A DNA stretch of 64,000 nt from NCBI RefSeq assembly GCF_013387485.1, contig NZ_JABBXB010000002.1, positions 310,001 through 374,000 of the forward strand. The letters are read 5' to 3'. Position numbers and translations under genes: made by a program. The notes under the pieces were generated by a model. It was given only the letters and a program-made list of their open reading frames with translations, was not told the DNA's origin and searched no databases. The DNA is from Stenotrophomonas sp. SAM-B. Lineage in GTDB: Bacteria > Pseudomonadota > Gammaproteobacteria > Xanthomonadales > Xanthomonadaceae. Positions 38,238 to 45,732 of the stretch are shown piece after piece (position 1 is the stretch's first letter; each line of letters begins with the position of its first letter).

Positions 38238-39214
38238 TGCGCGCTGCGATCCATACCACCTTTGGTGATCCCACCCAGGTACTGCACGGCGGCGACGTGC
38301 CGCAGCCGACCCCGGCGGCCGGCGAGGTGCGCATCCGCACCGTGCTGGCGCCCATCCACAACCACGACCTGTGGACCGTGCGCGGCCAGTACGGCTACAA
38401 GCCCGAGCTGCCGGCGATCGGTGGCAGCGAAGGGACTGGCGTGATCGACGCGCTGGGCGAGGGCGTCGAAGGCCTGAAGATCGGCCAGCGCGTCAGCGCC
38501 GCCTCGGTGCATGGCACCTGGGCCGAGTCCTTCATCGCGCCGGCACGCATGGTCATTCCGATGCCGGACAGCATCGATGACAACACCGCCGCGCAGCTGA
38601 TCGCCATGCCGCTGAGTGCGCTGATGCTGCTGGAATTCCTGCAGGTGAAGGAAGGCCAGTGGATCCTCCAGAACGCGGCCAACGGCGCGGTCGGCAAGGC
38701 GCTGGCGATGCTGGCCAAGGCGCGCGGCGTGCACTGCATCAACCTGGTGCGGCGCGATGCCGGCGTGGCCGAAATGGCCGAGCTCGGCATCGACCACACG
38801 ATCTCCACCGCGCAGTCCGATTGGATGGCGCAGGTGCAGGCCGCGACCGGCGGCGCCTCGATCGCCGCCGCGGTCGACTCGGTCGGCGGGCGCGCCAGCA
38901 GCGAGCTGATGACCCTGCTCGGCGACGGCGGCACGCTGGTCTCGTTCGGCTCGATGACCGGCGAGCCGATGCAGCTCAGCTCGGGCGACGTGATCTTCAA
39001 GCAGGCCACGGTGAAGGGCTTCTGGGGCAGCAAGGTCAGCCAGGCCATGGCCCCGGAGGACAAGCGTCGCCTGGTCGGCGAACTGCTGCAGCTGGCCGCC
39101 CGCGGTGGATTGAGCCTGCCGGTGGACGGCGTGTTCGGGCTGGATGAGGTCGGCGATGCCGCCAAGGCCAGCCTGGTGCCGGGCCGCAACGGCAAGGTGC
39201 TGCTGCGTCCCTGA
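38237..39214 (+). CDS. Zinc-type alcohol dehydrogenase-like MDR oxidoreductase (quinone/enoyl reductase type)
   Basis: A 325-residue medium-chain dehydrogenase/reductase. It has the catalytic-domain IRTVLAPIHNHDLWTVRGQYGYKPELPAIGGSEGTG and a Rossmann domain with ILQNAANGAVGKALAMLAKARG in place of the glycine-rich GxGxxG. No structural-zinc cysteine cluster is visible, so it belongs to the zinc-free quinone/2-enoyl reductase group. AAGGAG is 8 bases upstream of the ATG at 38237. It is preceded by a coupled nine-codon frame and followed by a REP palindrome. Confidence 0.83.
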   Translation: MRAAIHTTFGDPTQVLHGGDVPQPTPAAGEVRIRTVLAPIHNHDLWTVRGQYGYKPELPAIGGSEGTGVIDALGEGVEGLKIGQRVSAASVHGTWAESFIAPARMVIPMPDSIDDNTAAQLIAMPLSALMLLEFLQVKEGQWILQNAANGAVGKALAMLAKARGVHCINLVRRDAGVAEMAELGIDHTISTAQSDWMAQVQAATGGASIAAAVDSVGGRASSELMTLLGDGGTLVSFGSMTGEPMQLSSGDVIFKQATVKGFWGSKVSQAMAPEDKRRLVGELLQLAARGGLSLPVDGVFGLDEVGDAAKASLVPGRNGKVLLRP

Positions 39215-39222
39215 CAGCTACG

Positions 39223-39246
39223 GTAGAGCCGACCCATGGTCGGCTG
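39223..39246 (+). repeat. REP/SMAG-like palindrome
   Basis: A GTAG head (39223-39226) is followed by AGCCGACC-CAT-GGTCGGCT, a perfect 8-bp stem, 9 bases after the MDR stop. This is the typical Stenotrophomonas palindrome layout and probably stabilises or terminates the transcript. Confidence 0.8.
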
Positions 39247-39459
39247 TCGCGGAGCCCGCGGACATGCAGCCGAGACCCTAGGCCCGCTCTAGCGGTCCAC
39301 GCGCACGCAATCGCCGGCCTCCGTCATCAGTGACCGCCTGATCCATTGGTGAGCTGGGCTCATGACTGCATGCCGGTCGCGGCGGCTAGTCCCGGTGCGG
39401 CCGCGCGCCTACAGTGAGGGTCCGCGGCGAACTGCGCCGTTCCTCCAGGAGATCGCGCC

Positions 39460-39879
39460 ATGCCCACCGAAACCGCGCCCATCCGCATCGCCAGCGCGGG
39501 CACCACCGCCTCGGCGGCCGGTCCGGCGGACTATTTCACCGGCAAGGTGCGCATCGATGCACCGTTCCAGACCGACGCGCCCGCACGGGTCGGCGGAGCC
39601 ACTGTCACCTTCGAGCCCGGTGCACGCACCGCGTGGCATACCCATCCGCTGGGCCAGACCCTGATCGTCACCGCGGGCGTGGGCAGCGTGCAGGAATGGG
39701 GCAAGCCCGCGCGCGAGATCCGACCCGGCGACATCGTCTGGATCCCGCCGGGCGTCAAGCACTGGCATGGCGCGAAGGCAGCTACCGCGATGACGCATAT
39801 CGCGATCGCCGAAGCGGTCGACGGTTCGCCGGTGACGTGGATGGAGCAGGTCAGCGACGCGCAGTACAGCGGCGGCTGA
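39460..39879 (+). CDS. Small cupin protein ((R)-mandelonitrile lyase-like / carboxymuconolactone-type cupin)
   Basis: A 139-residue single-domain cupin. Motif 1 is [25 protein letters not shown] and motif 2 [17 protein letters not shown]. His-His, Gln and His metal ligands are visible (WHTHP, Q, KHWHG). The sequence resembles the small manganese cupins annotated as hydroxynitrile lyases. AGGAG precedes its ATG. Real substrate unknown. Confidence 0.82.
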   Translation: MPTETAPIRIASAGTTASAAGPADYFTGKVRIDAPFQTDAPARVGGATVTFEPGARTAWHTHPLGQTLIVTAGVGSVQEWGKPAREIRPGDIVWIPPGVKHWHGAKAATAMTHIAIAEAVDGSPVTWMEQVSDAQYSGG

Positions 39880-39956
39880 ACGCCGGCGCGCGTCGGGACG
39901 GTCGTGTCACATCCGCCTGCGTACCCTTGCAGGTCGATTGAAACAGGAGAACCGTC

Positions 39957-40613
39957 TTGAGCACTGTCTTCATCGTCGGCGCGGCCGGCAAGGTCGGCCG
40001 TCACCTGGTCAAGCAGCTGACCGACAAACAGCATCGCGTGCTCGCACTGCATCGCCGCGCCGGGCAGGGCGCTGAACTGGAGGCACTTGGCGCTACGCCG
40101 GTCACCGGTGATCTCACCGCCACCGACGTGGCTGCACTGGCCGCACAGATGGCCGGCAGTGACGTGGTGGTGTTCACCGCCGGTGCGGGTGGCGCAGGCG
40201 TGGAAGTGACCAACGCCATCGATGGCCGCGGCCTGGAACTTGCCGTCGATGCCGCCCGGCAGGCCGGCGTGCGTCGCTTCCTGCTGGTCTCGGCATTCCC
40301 GGAAGCGGGCCGCAACAAGGGTATGGGCGAGGGCTTCGAGAATTACATGACGGTCAAGAAGCGCGCCGATGTGTATCTGGCCGCCACCGATCTGGACTGG
40401 GTGATCCTGCGCCCGGGCACCTTGAGCGATGCGCCGGGCACTGGCCACGTCAGCGCCGGCCCGGCGATTGCGTACGGCGATATCCCACGCGCCGATGTGG
40501 CTGCCACGCTGGTCGCGCTGGTCGAGCACCCCGAGGTGCGCCGCACGATCATCGAGCTGACCGAAGGCGACCGGCCGGTGGAGGACGCTGTCGCGCAGCT
40601 TGCCCGGACGTAA
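39957..40613 (+). CDS. NAD(P)-binding SDR-like protein (atypical, YwnB-type)
   Basis: A 218-residue NAD(P)H-binding Rossmann protein with FIVGAAGKVGRHLVKQL near the N-terminus. It lacks the SDR Tyr-x-x-x-Lys pair; instead VKKRADVYLAATDLDWVILRPGTLSD is the pattern of atypical SDRs. It starts with TTG at 39957, supported by AGGAGA 7 bases upstream and by the glycine motif lying immediately after. It lies downstream of the cupin gene with 77 bases between. Possible quinone or flavin reductase; unproven. Confidence 0.8.
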   Translation: MSTVFIVGAAGKVGRHLVKQLTDKQHRVLALHRRAGQGAELEALGATPVTGDLTATDVAALAAQMAGSDVVVFTAGAGGAGVEVTNAIDGRGLELAVDAARQAGVRRFLLVSAFPEAGRNKGMGEGFENYMTVKKRADVYLAATDLDWVILRPGTLSDAPGTGHVSAGPAIAYGDIPRADVAATLVALVEHPEVRRTIIELTEGDRPVEDAVAQLART

Positions 40614-40689
40614 GCGGGCAGCCCTGCGTGGCGAGGCTGAAGGCGATGGTAAAATCGCCTTTCCACACCGCAACACAGACGAGCACGCC

Positions 40690-41619
40690 ATGAACGACGC
40701 CTCCTTCTATCCCATCGGCACCCCCGGCAAGCCGTGGGGCGCAGCGGAGGAGGCGCAGTGGCGTGCCCGCCAGGTGCCGCAGCGGCGCTACGCCGATGAC
40801 GTGCTGCCGGCCGTCGAGGCCCTTCGCAGCCACTTCGATGTGAGTCAGTACGGCACGCTGGACTACGCGCCGGACCAGTACCCGCTGTTCGCGGTACGCA
40901 GCCGCGACTGGAATGCGGCGCTGCCGACGATGCTGGTCACCGGCGGTATCCATGGTTACGAAACCAGCGGCGTGCAGGGCGCACTGCAGTTCCTGCAGAC
41001 CCGCGCAGCGGAGTATGCCGGCCGCGCCAATCTGCTGGTGGTGCCCTGCGTCAGCCCTTGGGGCTACGAGCGCATCCAGCGCTGGAACGCCGATGCGATC
41101 GACCCGAACCGCTCGTTCATGGCCAACAGTCCGGCGGCCGAATCCGCGGCGCTGATGGCCCTGGTCGCGCCGCTGCGCGGCAGCATCGCGATGCATATCG
41201 ACCTGCACGAAACCACCGACACGGACGAGACCGAATTCCGCCCGGCCCTGGCCGCACGCGACGGCAAACCGTTTGAACCGGGGCTGATTCCCGATGGTTT
41301 CTACCTGGTCGATGACAGCGAGAACCCGCAGCCCGCGTTCCAGACCGCGGTCAATGCAGCGGTGGAGCGGGTGACCCACATCGCCCCGGCCGACGACAAG
41401 GGCGAGATCATCGGCTCGCCGGTGGTGGCGCCGGGGGTGATCGAGTATCCGTTGGAGAAACTGGGCCTGTGCGCCAGTGTCAGTGGCGCGAGGTATACCA
41501 CCACCACCGAGGTGTACCCGGACAGCCCGCGTGCCACGCCGCAGCAGTGCAACGATGCCCAGGTGGCGGCGATCTGCGCGGCGATCGATTACGCTATCGC
41601 ACATCCGGTCGGCCGCTGA
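40690..41619 (+). CDS. M14-family metallocarboxypeptidase-like protein
   Basis: A 309-residue soluble protein with the zinc ligands of the M14 family: H88 and E91 in GGIHGYETSGVQG and H173 in AMHIDLHETTDTDE. The substrate-binding DPNRSF is also present. There is no signal peptide, so it should act in the cytoplasm, perhaps as an amidohydrolase or peptide-trimming enzyme. The final VYPDSPRATPQQ region belongs to the subfamily. Promoter probably lies in the 76 bases after the SDR gene. Confidence 0.82.
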   Translation: MNDASFYPIGTPGKPWGAAEEAQWRARQVPQRRYADDVLPAVEALRSHFDVSQYGTLDYAPDQYPLFAVRSRDWNAALPTMLVTGGIHGYETSGVQGALQFLQTRAAEYAGRANLLVVPCVSPWGYERIQRWNADAIDPNRSFMANSPAAESAALMALVAPLRGSIAMHIDLHETTDTDETEFRPALAARDGKPFEPGLIPDGFYLVDDSENPQPAFQTAVNAAVERVTHIAPADDKGEIIGSPVVAPGVIEYPLEKLGLCASVSGARYTTTTEVYPDSPRATPQQCNDAQVAAICAAIDYAIAHPVGR

Positions 41620-41639
41620 TCCGGCCTGGGAGTAACTGC

Positions 41640-41669
41640 ATGGGAAACGCCAAGTCCTCGGACGAGTAA
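41640..41669 (+). CDS. Candidate leader peptide of the phenicol exporter
   Basis: ATG at 41640, with GGGAG 8 bases upstream, encodes the nine residues MGNAKSSDE. The cmlA resistance gene is preceded by a nine-residue attenuation leader, which I recall as MSTSKNADK; M1, K5 and D8 coincide. An 11-bp hairpin starts directly after the stop codon, and the CmlA-like gene begins 99 bases downstream. It is therefore likely part of chloramphenicol-inducible translational control, though chance similarity cannot be excluded. Confidence 0.5.
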   Translation: MGNAKSSDE

Positions 41670-41698
41670 GCCGCAACAACCCTGGTCGTTGTTGCGGC
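41670..41698 (+). promoter_or_regulatory. Attenuator-like hairpin before cmlA-like gene
   Basis: GCCGCAACAAC and GTTGTTGCGGC form a perfect 11-bp stem with a 7-base loop (CCTGGTC). It begins at the base after the leader stop codon, so a ribosome paused near the leader end would melt it. It could also be the terminator of the M14 gene; no U-run follows. Confidence 0.5.
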
Positions 41699-41768
41699 GC
41701 TCTGTCGAACGGCATTGCCTGATAGGACAGACGCTGCGCTGTGTTCTTCACTGCGCGGAGGTTTACGC

Positions 41769-42968
41769 ATGTCTGCTCGAAATCCTGTCTGGACCCACTC
41801 CCTGCCTGCAGCGCTTTGGCTGATGGCACCGTTCGATCTCCTGGCCTCGCTGGCGATGGATATCTATCTCCCCGTCGTACCCGAGATGCCGGGGGTGCTC
41901 GGCACCACGCCGGCAGTCATCCAGCTCACCTTGAGTGTCTACATGGTGCTGCTGGGCGTGGGGCAACTGCTGTTCGGCCCGCTGGCCGACGGGCTCGGCA
42001 GGCGCCCGGTCCTGCTCGGAGGAGGAGCGCTGTTCGCAGCCGCCTCGTTCGGCATGGCCGCCTCCTCGGACGTGCCGATGTTCATCACGTTCCGCGTGCT
42101 GCAGGCACTGGGCGCCTCGGCGATGCTGGTGGCGACCTTTGCCACCGTGCGCGACGTCTACGCCCATCGTGAAGAAGGGACCACGATCTACGCCGTGTTC
42201 AGCGCGATGCTTGCCTTCGTCCCGGCGTTGGGACCGATTCTCGGCGCGGTGGTTGCCGGGGGGTGGGGCTGGCGCGCGATTTTCATCGCTCTGGGGTTGG
42301 TTGCGTCACTTGCGCTGGCGAATGCAGCACGTGGCTGGCATGAAACCCGCCCCAGCCGGGCCGAGGCGTCACCGCGACACGTCGGGCGGGTGTTGCGCAG
42401 CCTGCGGTTCTGGACCTATACGCTCGGCTTCAGTGCCGCGATGGGAACGTTCTTCGTGTTCTTCTCCACCGCGCCGCGTGTTCTCATCGAGCGCGCGGGC
42501 TACGCACCGCTGGCCTTCAGCCTGGCGTTCGCCACGGTGGCGTTGGTGATGGTGGTCACCACCCGCTGGGTCCGTCATGCCGTGATGGGCTGGGGCGAGG
42601 GCGGCTGCCTGGCGCGTGGCATGGGACTGCTGGTCATGGGGGCGGTCCTGCTCGTCGCGGGACAGTGGTTGGATCGACCGTCATTCGTGACGTTCATCCT
42701 GCCGATGTGGGTGTCGGCCGTCGGCATCGTGGTCACCGTGGCGGTGACCGCCAATGGGGCGTTGAAGGCGTTCGACGACATGGCGGGCCTGGCTGTCGCG
42801 GTGTACTTCTGCGTGGAGAGCCTGCTGGTGGGTGTAGCCGGCACCGCGGTGGTGCTGGCGTTGCCCGGGGACACAGCGTGGCCGCTGATCGTATTCCCGC
42901 TGGGGATGGCCGTCGTCGTGCTGCTCGCCCTGGCGGCGCTGCAACGCAGGGAGCAGGCCGCGTCCTGA
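41769..42968 (+). CDS. MFS phenicol (chloramphenicol/florfenicol) exporter, CmlA/FloR-like
   Basis: A 399-residue, 12-TM DHA1 drug antiporter. From residue 20 the sequence APFDLLASLAMDIYLPVVP, then GTTPAVIQLTLSVYMVLLGVGQ and GPLADGLGRRPVLLGGG, parallels CmlA/FloR almost motif for motif. This continues through FATVRDVYAHREE and the TM-loop FFVFFSTAPRVLI. GGAGG precedes its ATG at 41769. An upstream nine-codon frame and hairpin resemble the cmlA attenuation leader. It probably exports chloramphenicol-type compounds; spectrum is inferred. It converges on a LysR gene. Confidence 0.8.
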   Translation: MSARNPVWTHSLPAALWLMAPFDLLASLAMDIYLPVVPEMPGVLGTTPAVIQLTLSVYMVLLGVGQLLFGPLADGLGRRPVLLGGGALFAAASFGMAASSDVPMFITFRVLQALGASAMLVATFATVRDVYAHREEGTTIYAVFSAMLAFVPALGPILGAVVAGGWGWRAIFIALGLVASLALANAARGWHETRPSRAEASPRHVGRVLRSLRFWTYTLGFSAAMGTFFVFFSTAPRVLIERAGYAPLAFSLAFATVALVMVVTTRWVRHAVMGWGEGGCLARGMGLLVMGAVLLVAGQWLDRPSFVTFILPMWVSAVGIVVTVAVTANGALKAFDDMAGLAVAVYFCVESLLVGVAGTAVVLALPGDTAWPLIVFPLGMAVVVLLALAALQRREQAAS

Positions 42969-42977
42969 GGGGGCGCG

Positions 42978-43841
42978 TCAGGGGGCCGGCAGCAGGAATT
43001 GATCCAGCAGCCACAGCGCCGCCGGTCCCAGCGGCGTGCCTTTTTGCCACACCGCATCGGTGGAGACCAGCCGCGGCCAGCCGGGCAGGGGCAGCTCAAC
43101 CAGCATGCCCCGGCCATAGCGCGTCACCAGCGAGCGCGGCAACTCCGCCCAGCCGAACCCGTCCTCGGCCATCTCCAGCACCATCAGGTAGTCCGACGCC
43201 GACCAGGTGCGGCCGCGTGCATGGCCCTCGCGTGCGGCATCGCCGCTCAGGCAGATCTGGCGGTGGCTGGCCAGATGCGATTCGTCGGGCGCAGGCAGCG
43301 CCGCCAGCGGGTGGCCGGTGGCGACGAAGATGGCCATGTCCGCGCGCAGGGGCAGGGCGCGCACCGCCAGTTCGGACGGGTACGCCGGCTGGTGCGGGAT
43401 CAGCCCGAGATGGGCGCGGCCGCGCTGCACGACGTCCAACACGTCGCTGCCTTCGGCATCCAGCCATTCCAGCTCGATATCCGGGAAGCGCTGCTCGAAC
43501 CGACGCAGCAGATGCTGGTCGGGGTTGAGCTGGTAGATATCCGAGAACACCAGGCTCAGGCGCGGTTCGACCTCGTCGGCCAGCCGGATGCTGAGCTGCT
43601 CCAGGCGATCGGCGGCGGCGAGGATTTCCTGCGCATGGCCCAGCACTTTGCGCCCGTCTTCGGTCAGGACCGGATAGCGGCCGCTGCGGTCGAACAGGGT
43701 GAGGCCCAGCTCAGCCTCCAGCGTGGCGATCGCGGTGCTGATGGTCGATTGGGTCTTCTTCAGGCGGCGGGCGGCGGCGGAGAACGAGCCGAGTGCGGCG
43801 GCTTCGACGAAGGCATGCAGGGATTCGGGGCCGTAACGCAT
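42978..43841 (-). CDS. LysR-family transcriptional regulator
   Basis: A 287-residue LTTR. The winged HTH (PESLHAFVEAAALGSFSAAARRLKKTQSTISTAI) is at residues 5-40, with the linker helix and substrate-binding domain after it (PRLSLVFSDIYQLNP, GRAHLGLIPHQP, GFGWAELPRSLVTRY). The ATG at 43841 has AAGGCGA upstream; a further ATG at 43871 is possible. It is divergent from mdtJ, separated by 316 bases containing a REP element, so control of mdtJI is possible but not shown. Confidence 0.85.
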   Translation of the reverse strand: MRYGPESLHAFVEAAALGSFSAAARRLKKTQSTISTAIATLEAELGLTLFDRSGRYPVLTEDGRKVLGHAQEILAAADRLEQLSIRLADEVEPRLSLVFSDIYQLNPDQHLLRRFEQRFPDIELEWLDAEGSDVLDVVQRGRAHLGLIPHQPAYPSELAVRALPLRADMAIFVATGHPLAALPAPDESHLASHRQICLSGDAAREGHARGRTWSASDYLMVLEMAEDGFGWAELPRSLVTRYGRGMLVELPLPGWPRLVSTDAVWQKGTPLGPAALWLLDQFLLPAP

Positions 43842-43937
43842 GGATGTATCGCCTTTGTCGATGGATTCCATCTTGGGAGTGATGGAAAAGGCGATGATAA
43901 TGGGCGCGTCGCTTGGGTGCCATGGCCCGGCTGGCGC

Positions 43938-43963
43938 GTACCGACCAACGGTCGGTACCTACC
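43938..43963 (-). repeat. REP/SMAG-like palindrome
   Basis: GTACCGACC-AAC-GGTCGGTAC forms a perfect 9-bp stem and is followed by CTACC, i.e. GGTAG heads the stem on the minus strand, the Stenotrophomonas REP pattern. Confidence 0.75.
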
Positions 43964-44010
43964 GGCGCGGTGTCGATGCGGTCGGTACCTACCGGTGCGG
44001 TTCCTATGCG
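43951..44010. repeat. Two 30-base tandem repeats derived from REP half
   Basis: Unit 1 (43951-43980) and unit 2 (43981-44010) both begin GTCGGTACCTACCGG and end ATGCG, differing at a handful of positions. They overlap the right arm of the REP palindrome. This looks like slippage duplication of a REP half. Confidence 0.6.
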
Positions 44011-44157
44011 GTGCCGATGCGGTGCCGCCAGTGCCGACCCGGTGTCGGCAGCCAGGTCACCCGGCCCGCAGCGACGCACGTGCATCCGCCATCCCGGCCG
44101 ATGCCCCGGTGCCCGGCGTTCCGCCGGTGTGCGCCGGCCGCAATCAAGGAGCTTTCC

Positions 44158-44529
44158 ATGCACACACAGGTGCATTCGCAATCCCGTGCCCGTGGCGGTC
44201 TGATCGCCTGGGCCTGCCTGACCGTGGCGATCGTCGCCGAAGTGGTCGGTACCTCGTTCATGGCCGATGCCGCCCGTCATGGTGGCCATCTCGGCTATGT
44301 GGTCATGGCCGTTGCCCTGGCCATTTCGTACTACTTCCTGGCACTGTCGGTGCGCGGCATCGCGGTCGGTGTGGCCTACGCGGTGTGGGAAGGCCTCGGC
44401 CTGACCCTGCTCACGCTGGTCGGCATGTTCGTGTTCAAGGACAGCCTCTCGGTGCAGCAGATGCTCGGGCTGGTGATGGCGGCGGCCGGTATCGTGTGCG
44501 TCACCCTCGGCGAGGAGCACACGTCATGA
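44158..44529 (+). CDS. mdtJ: SMR-family transporter subunit MdtJ-like (spermidine/drug export)
   Basis: A 123-residue four-TM SMR protein. It shows AIVAEVVGTSFMADA, ISYYFLALSVRGIAVGVAYAVWEGLGLTLLTLVGMFVFKDSLSVQQ and GIVCVTLGEE, closely paralleling E. coli MdtJ (VAYALWEGIG, F-x-E/D-SLS). The TM1 Glu is conserved (VAEVVGT). It overlaps mdtI by ATGA, as expected for the obligate heterodimer, which exports spermidine in E. coli. The start uses ATG at 44158. Confidence 0.85.
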   Translation: MHTQVHSQSRARGGLIAWACLTVAIVAEVVGTSFMADAARHGGHLGYVVMAVALAISYYFLALSVRGIAVGVAYAVWEGLGLTLLTLVGMFVFKDSLSVQQMLGLVMAAAGIVCVTLGEEHTS

Positions 44530-44846
44530 CGGTCACCGCGTTCCTGTTCGTGCTGTGCTCGGCGCTGATCGACATCGTCGCCAACATGATGGTCGCCAAG
44601 TCCGATGGCTTCCGTAAACCGGCGTGGGGCGTTGCCGCTATCGGGCTGGTCTGGATTGCCTTCGCGTTGCTCGGCCAGGCGGTCAAGACCATGGACCTGG
44701 CCACGGCCTATGCGATGTGGGGCGCCATCGGGGTGATCGGCACGGCCCTCTGCGGGCGCGTGCTGTTCGGCAACCGCCTGCGCCCGATCGGCTGGGTGGG
44801 GATCGCGCTCGTCACCGCTGCGGTGGTGGTGCTGTCCAGCCACTGA
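44526..44846 (+). CDS. mdtI: SMR-family transporter subunit MdtI-like
   Basis: A 106-residue four-TM SMR partner. FVLCSALIDIVANMMVAKSDGFRKPAWG and LGQAVKTMDLATAYAMWGAIGVIGTALCGRVLFGNRL match MdtI ([33 protein letters not shown]). The usual TM1 Glu is Asp here (LIDIVAN), a conservative change worth noting because it is the proton/substrate carboxylate. Coupled to mdtJ by a 4-base overlap. Confidence 0.85.
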   Translation: MTVTAFLFVLCSALIDIVANMMVAKSDGFRKPAWGVAAIGLVWIAFALLGQAVKTMDLATAYAMWGAIGVIGTALCGRVLFGNRLRPIGWVGIALVTAAVVVLSSH

Positions 44847-44852
44847 GTTTGA

Positions 44853-45677
44853 TCAGCGGAACAACTGATTCAACACCGCCCCGGAGGCCGCGTCGGCGAA
44901 CCCGTCGAAGCGGCCCTCGTCCATCAGCAACTGCGAGGCGCGCATCATCCCGCCCCAGGCCGTACGCGCCATCGCACCGCCCACGCTGACCCGGCGCACG
45001 CCCATGCCGGCGATGTCCTGCAGGGTGAAGGGCAGTGCGCTGCCGACCAGCAGGTTGACCGGACGCGGCGCCACTGCAGCCACGACGGCCTCGATCTGTT
45101 CGCGGGTGCTGATGCCCGGTGCGTACAGACAGTCCGCGCCGGCGTCGGCATAGGCCCGCAGGCGGGTGATCGCATCGTCCAGATCCGGGCGGCCGACGAA
45201 GAAGTTCTCGGCGCGGCCGATCAGCAGTACGTCTTCGCCGGAGGCGTCGATCGCGCGGCGTGCGGCCCGTACCCGTGCGACGGCATCCTCCAGCGTGCGC
45301 AGCGGATGGGCGGGATCGGCGCCGGCATCTTCGATGGAAATGCCCGCCACCCCGGTGGCGATGGCGCGGGTGACGTTGCTGCCGACATCCTCCAGCGTGC
45401 CGAAGCCATCGCCGAAATCGGCATTCAAGGGGAGCGGGGTCGCGGCGGCCAGGCTGTGCAGATGCGCGAGCGTTTCGTCCAGGGTCAGCGTGCCATCGGC
45501 CTGCGCCTGGCTCCACGCATAGCCGGAGCTGGTCGAGGCCAGCGCCTGGAAGCCGAGGCTGTGCAGATAGCGTGCGCTGCCGGCATCCCACGGATTGGGC
45601 AGCACGAAGCAACCGTCCTCATGCAGTGCGCGGAAGGCCGCGCGGCGCGGGCGGGGATCGAAGGGCAGGGCCGTCAT
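44853..45677 (-). CDS. Isocitrate lyase/PEP mutase superfamily protein
   Basis: A 274-residue (beta/alpha)8 protein of the ICL/PEPM superfamily. It has CFVLPNPWDAGSARYLHSLGFQALASTSSG, the catalytic-region LPLNADFGDGFG (metal-binding Asp pair) and GVAGISIEDAGAD. It lacks the Cys motif of true isocitrate lyase (K-K-C-G-H), so it is more like 2,3-dimethylmalate/oxaloacetate-type or uncharacterised PEPM-like lyases. ATGs at 45686 and 45677 are both possible. It has no pathway neighbours. Confidence 0.82.
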   Translation of the reverse strand: MTALPFDPRPRRAAFRALHEDGCFVLPNPWDAGSARYLHSLGFQALASTSSGYAWSQAQADGTLTLDETLAHLHSLAAATPLPLNADFGDGFGTLEDVGSNVTRAIATGVAGISIEDAGADPAHPLRTLEDAVARVRAARRAIDASGEDVLLIGRAENFFVGRPDLDDAITRLRAYADAGADCLYAPGISTREQIEAVVAAVAPRPVNLLVGSALPFTLQDIAGMGVRRVSVGGAMARTAWGGMMRASQLLMDEGRFDGFADAASGAVLNQLFR

Positions 45678-45732
45678 GGTGCACATCCGTTGGGCAGTGG
45701 ACCGATGGTAACGCCATCGTCCGGCACGCCCG

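Larger units (their letters stand above)
43842..44157. other. Intergenic region with REP palindrome and 30-base tandem repeat
   Basis: This 316-base gap between the LysR gene and mdtJ contains no gene. It holds a GTAG-type palindrome (43938-43963, minus orientation) and two 30-base tandem units (43951-43980 and 43981-44010) that share GTCGGTACCTACCGG. A shorter degenerate copy, GTGCCGATGCGGTGCC, follows. The remainder presumably contains the two promoters. Confidence 0.6.
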
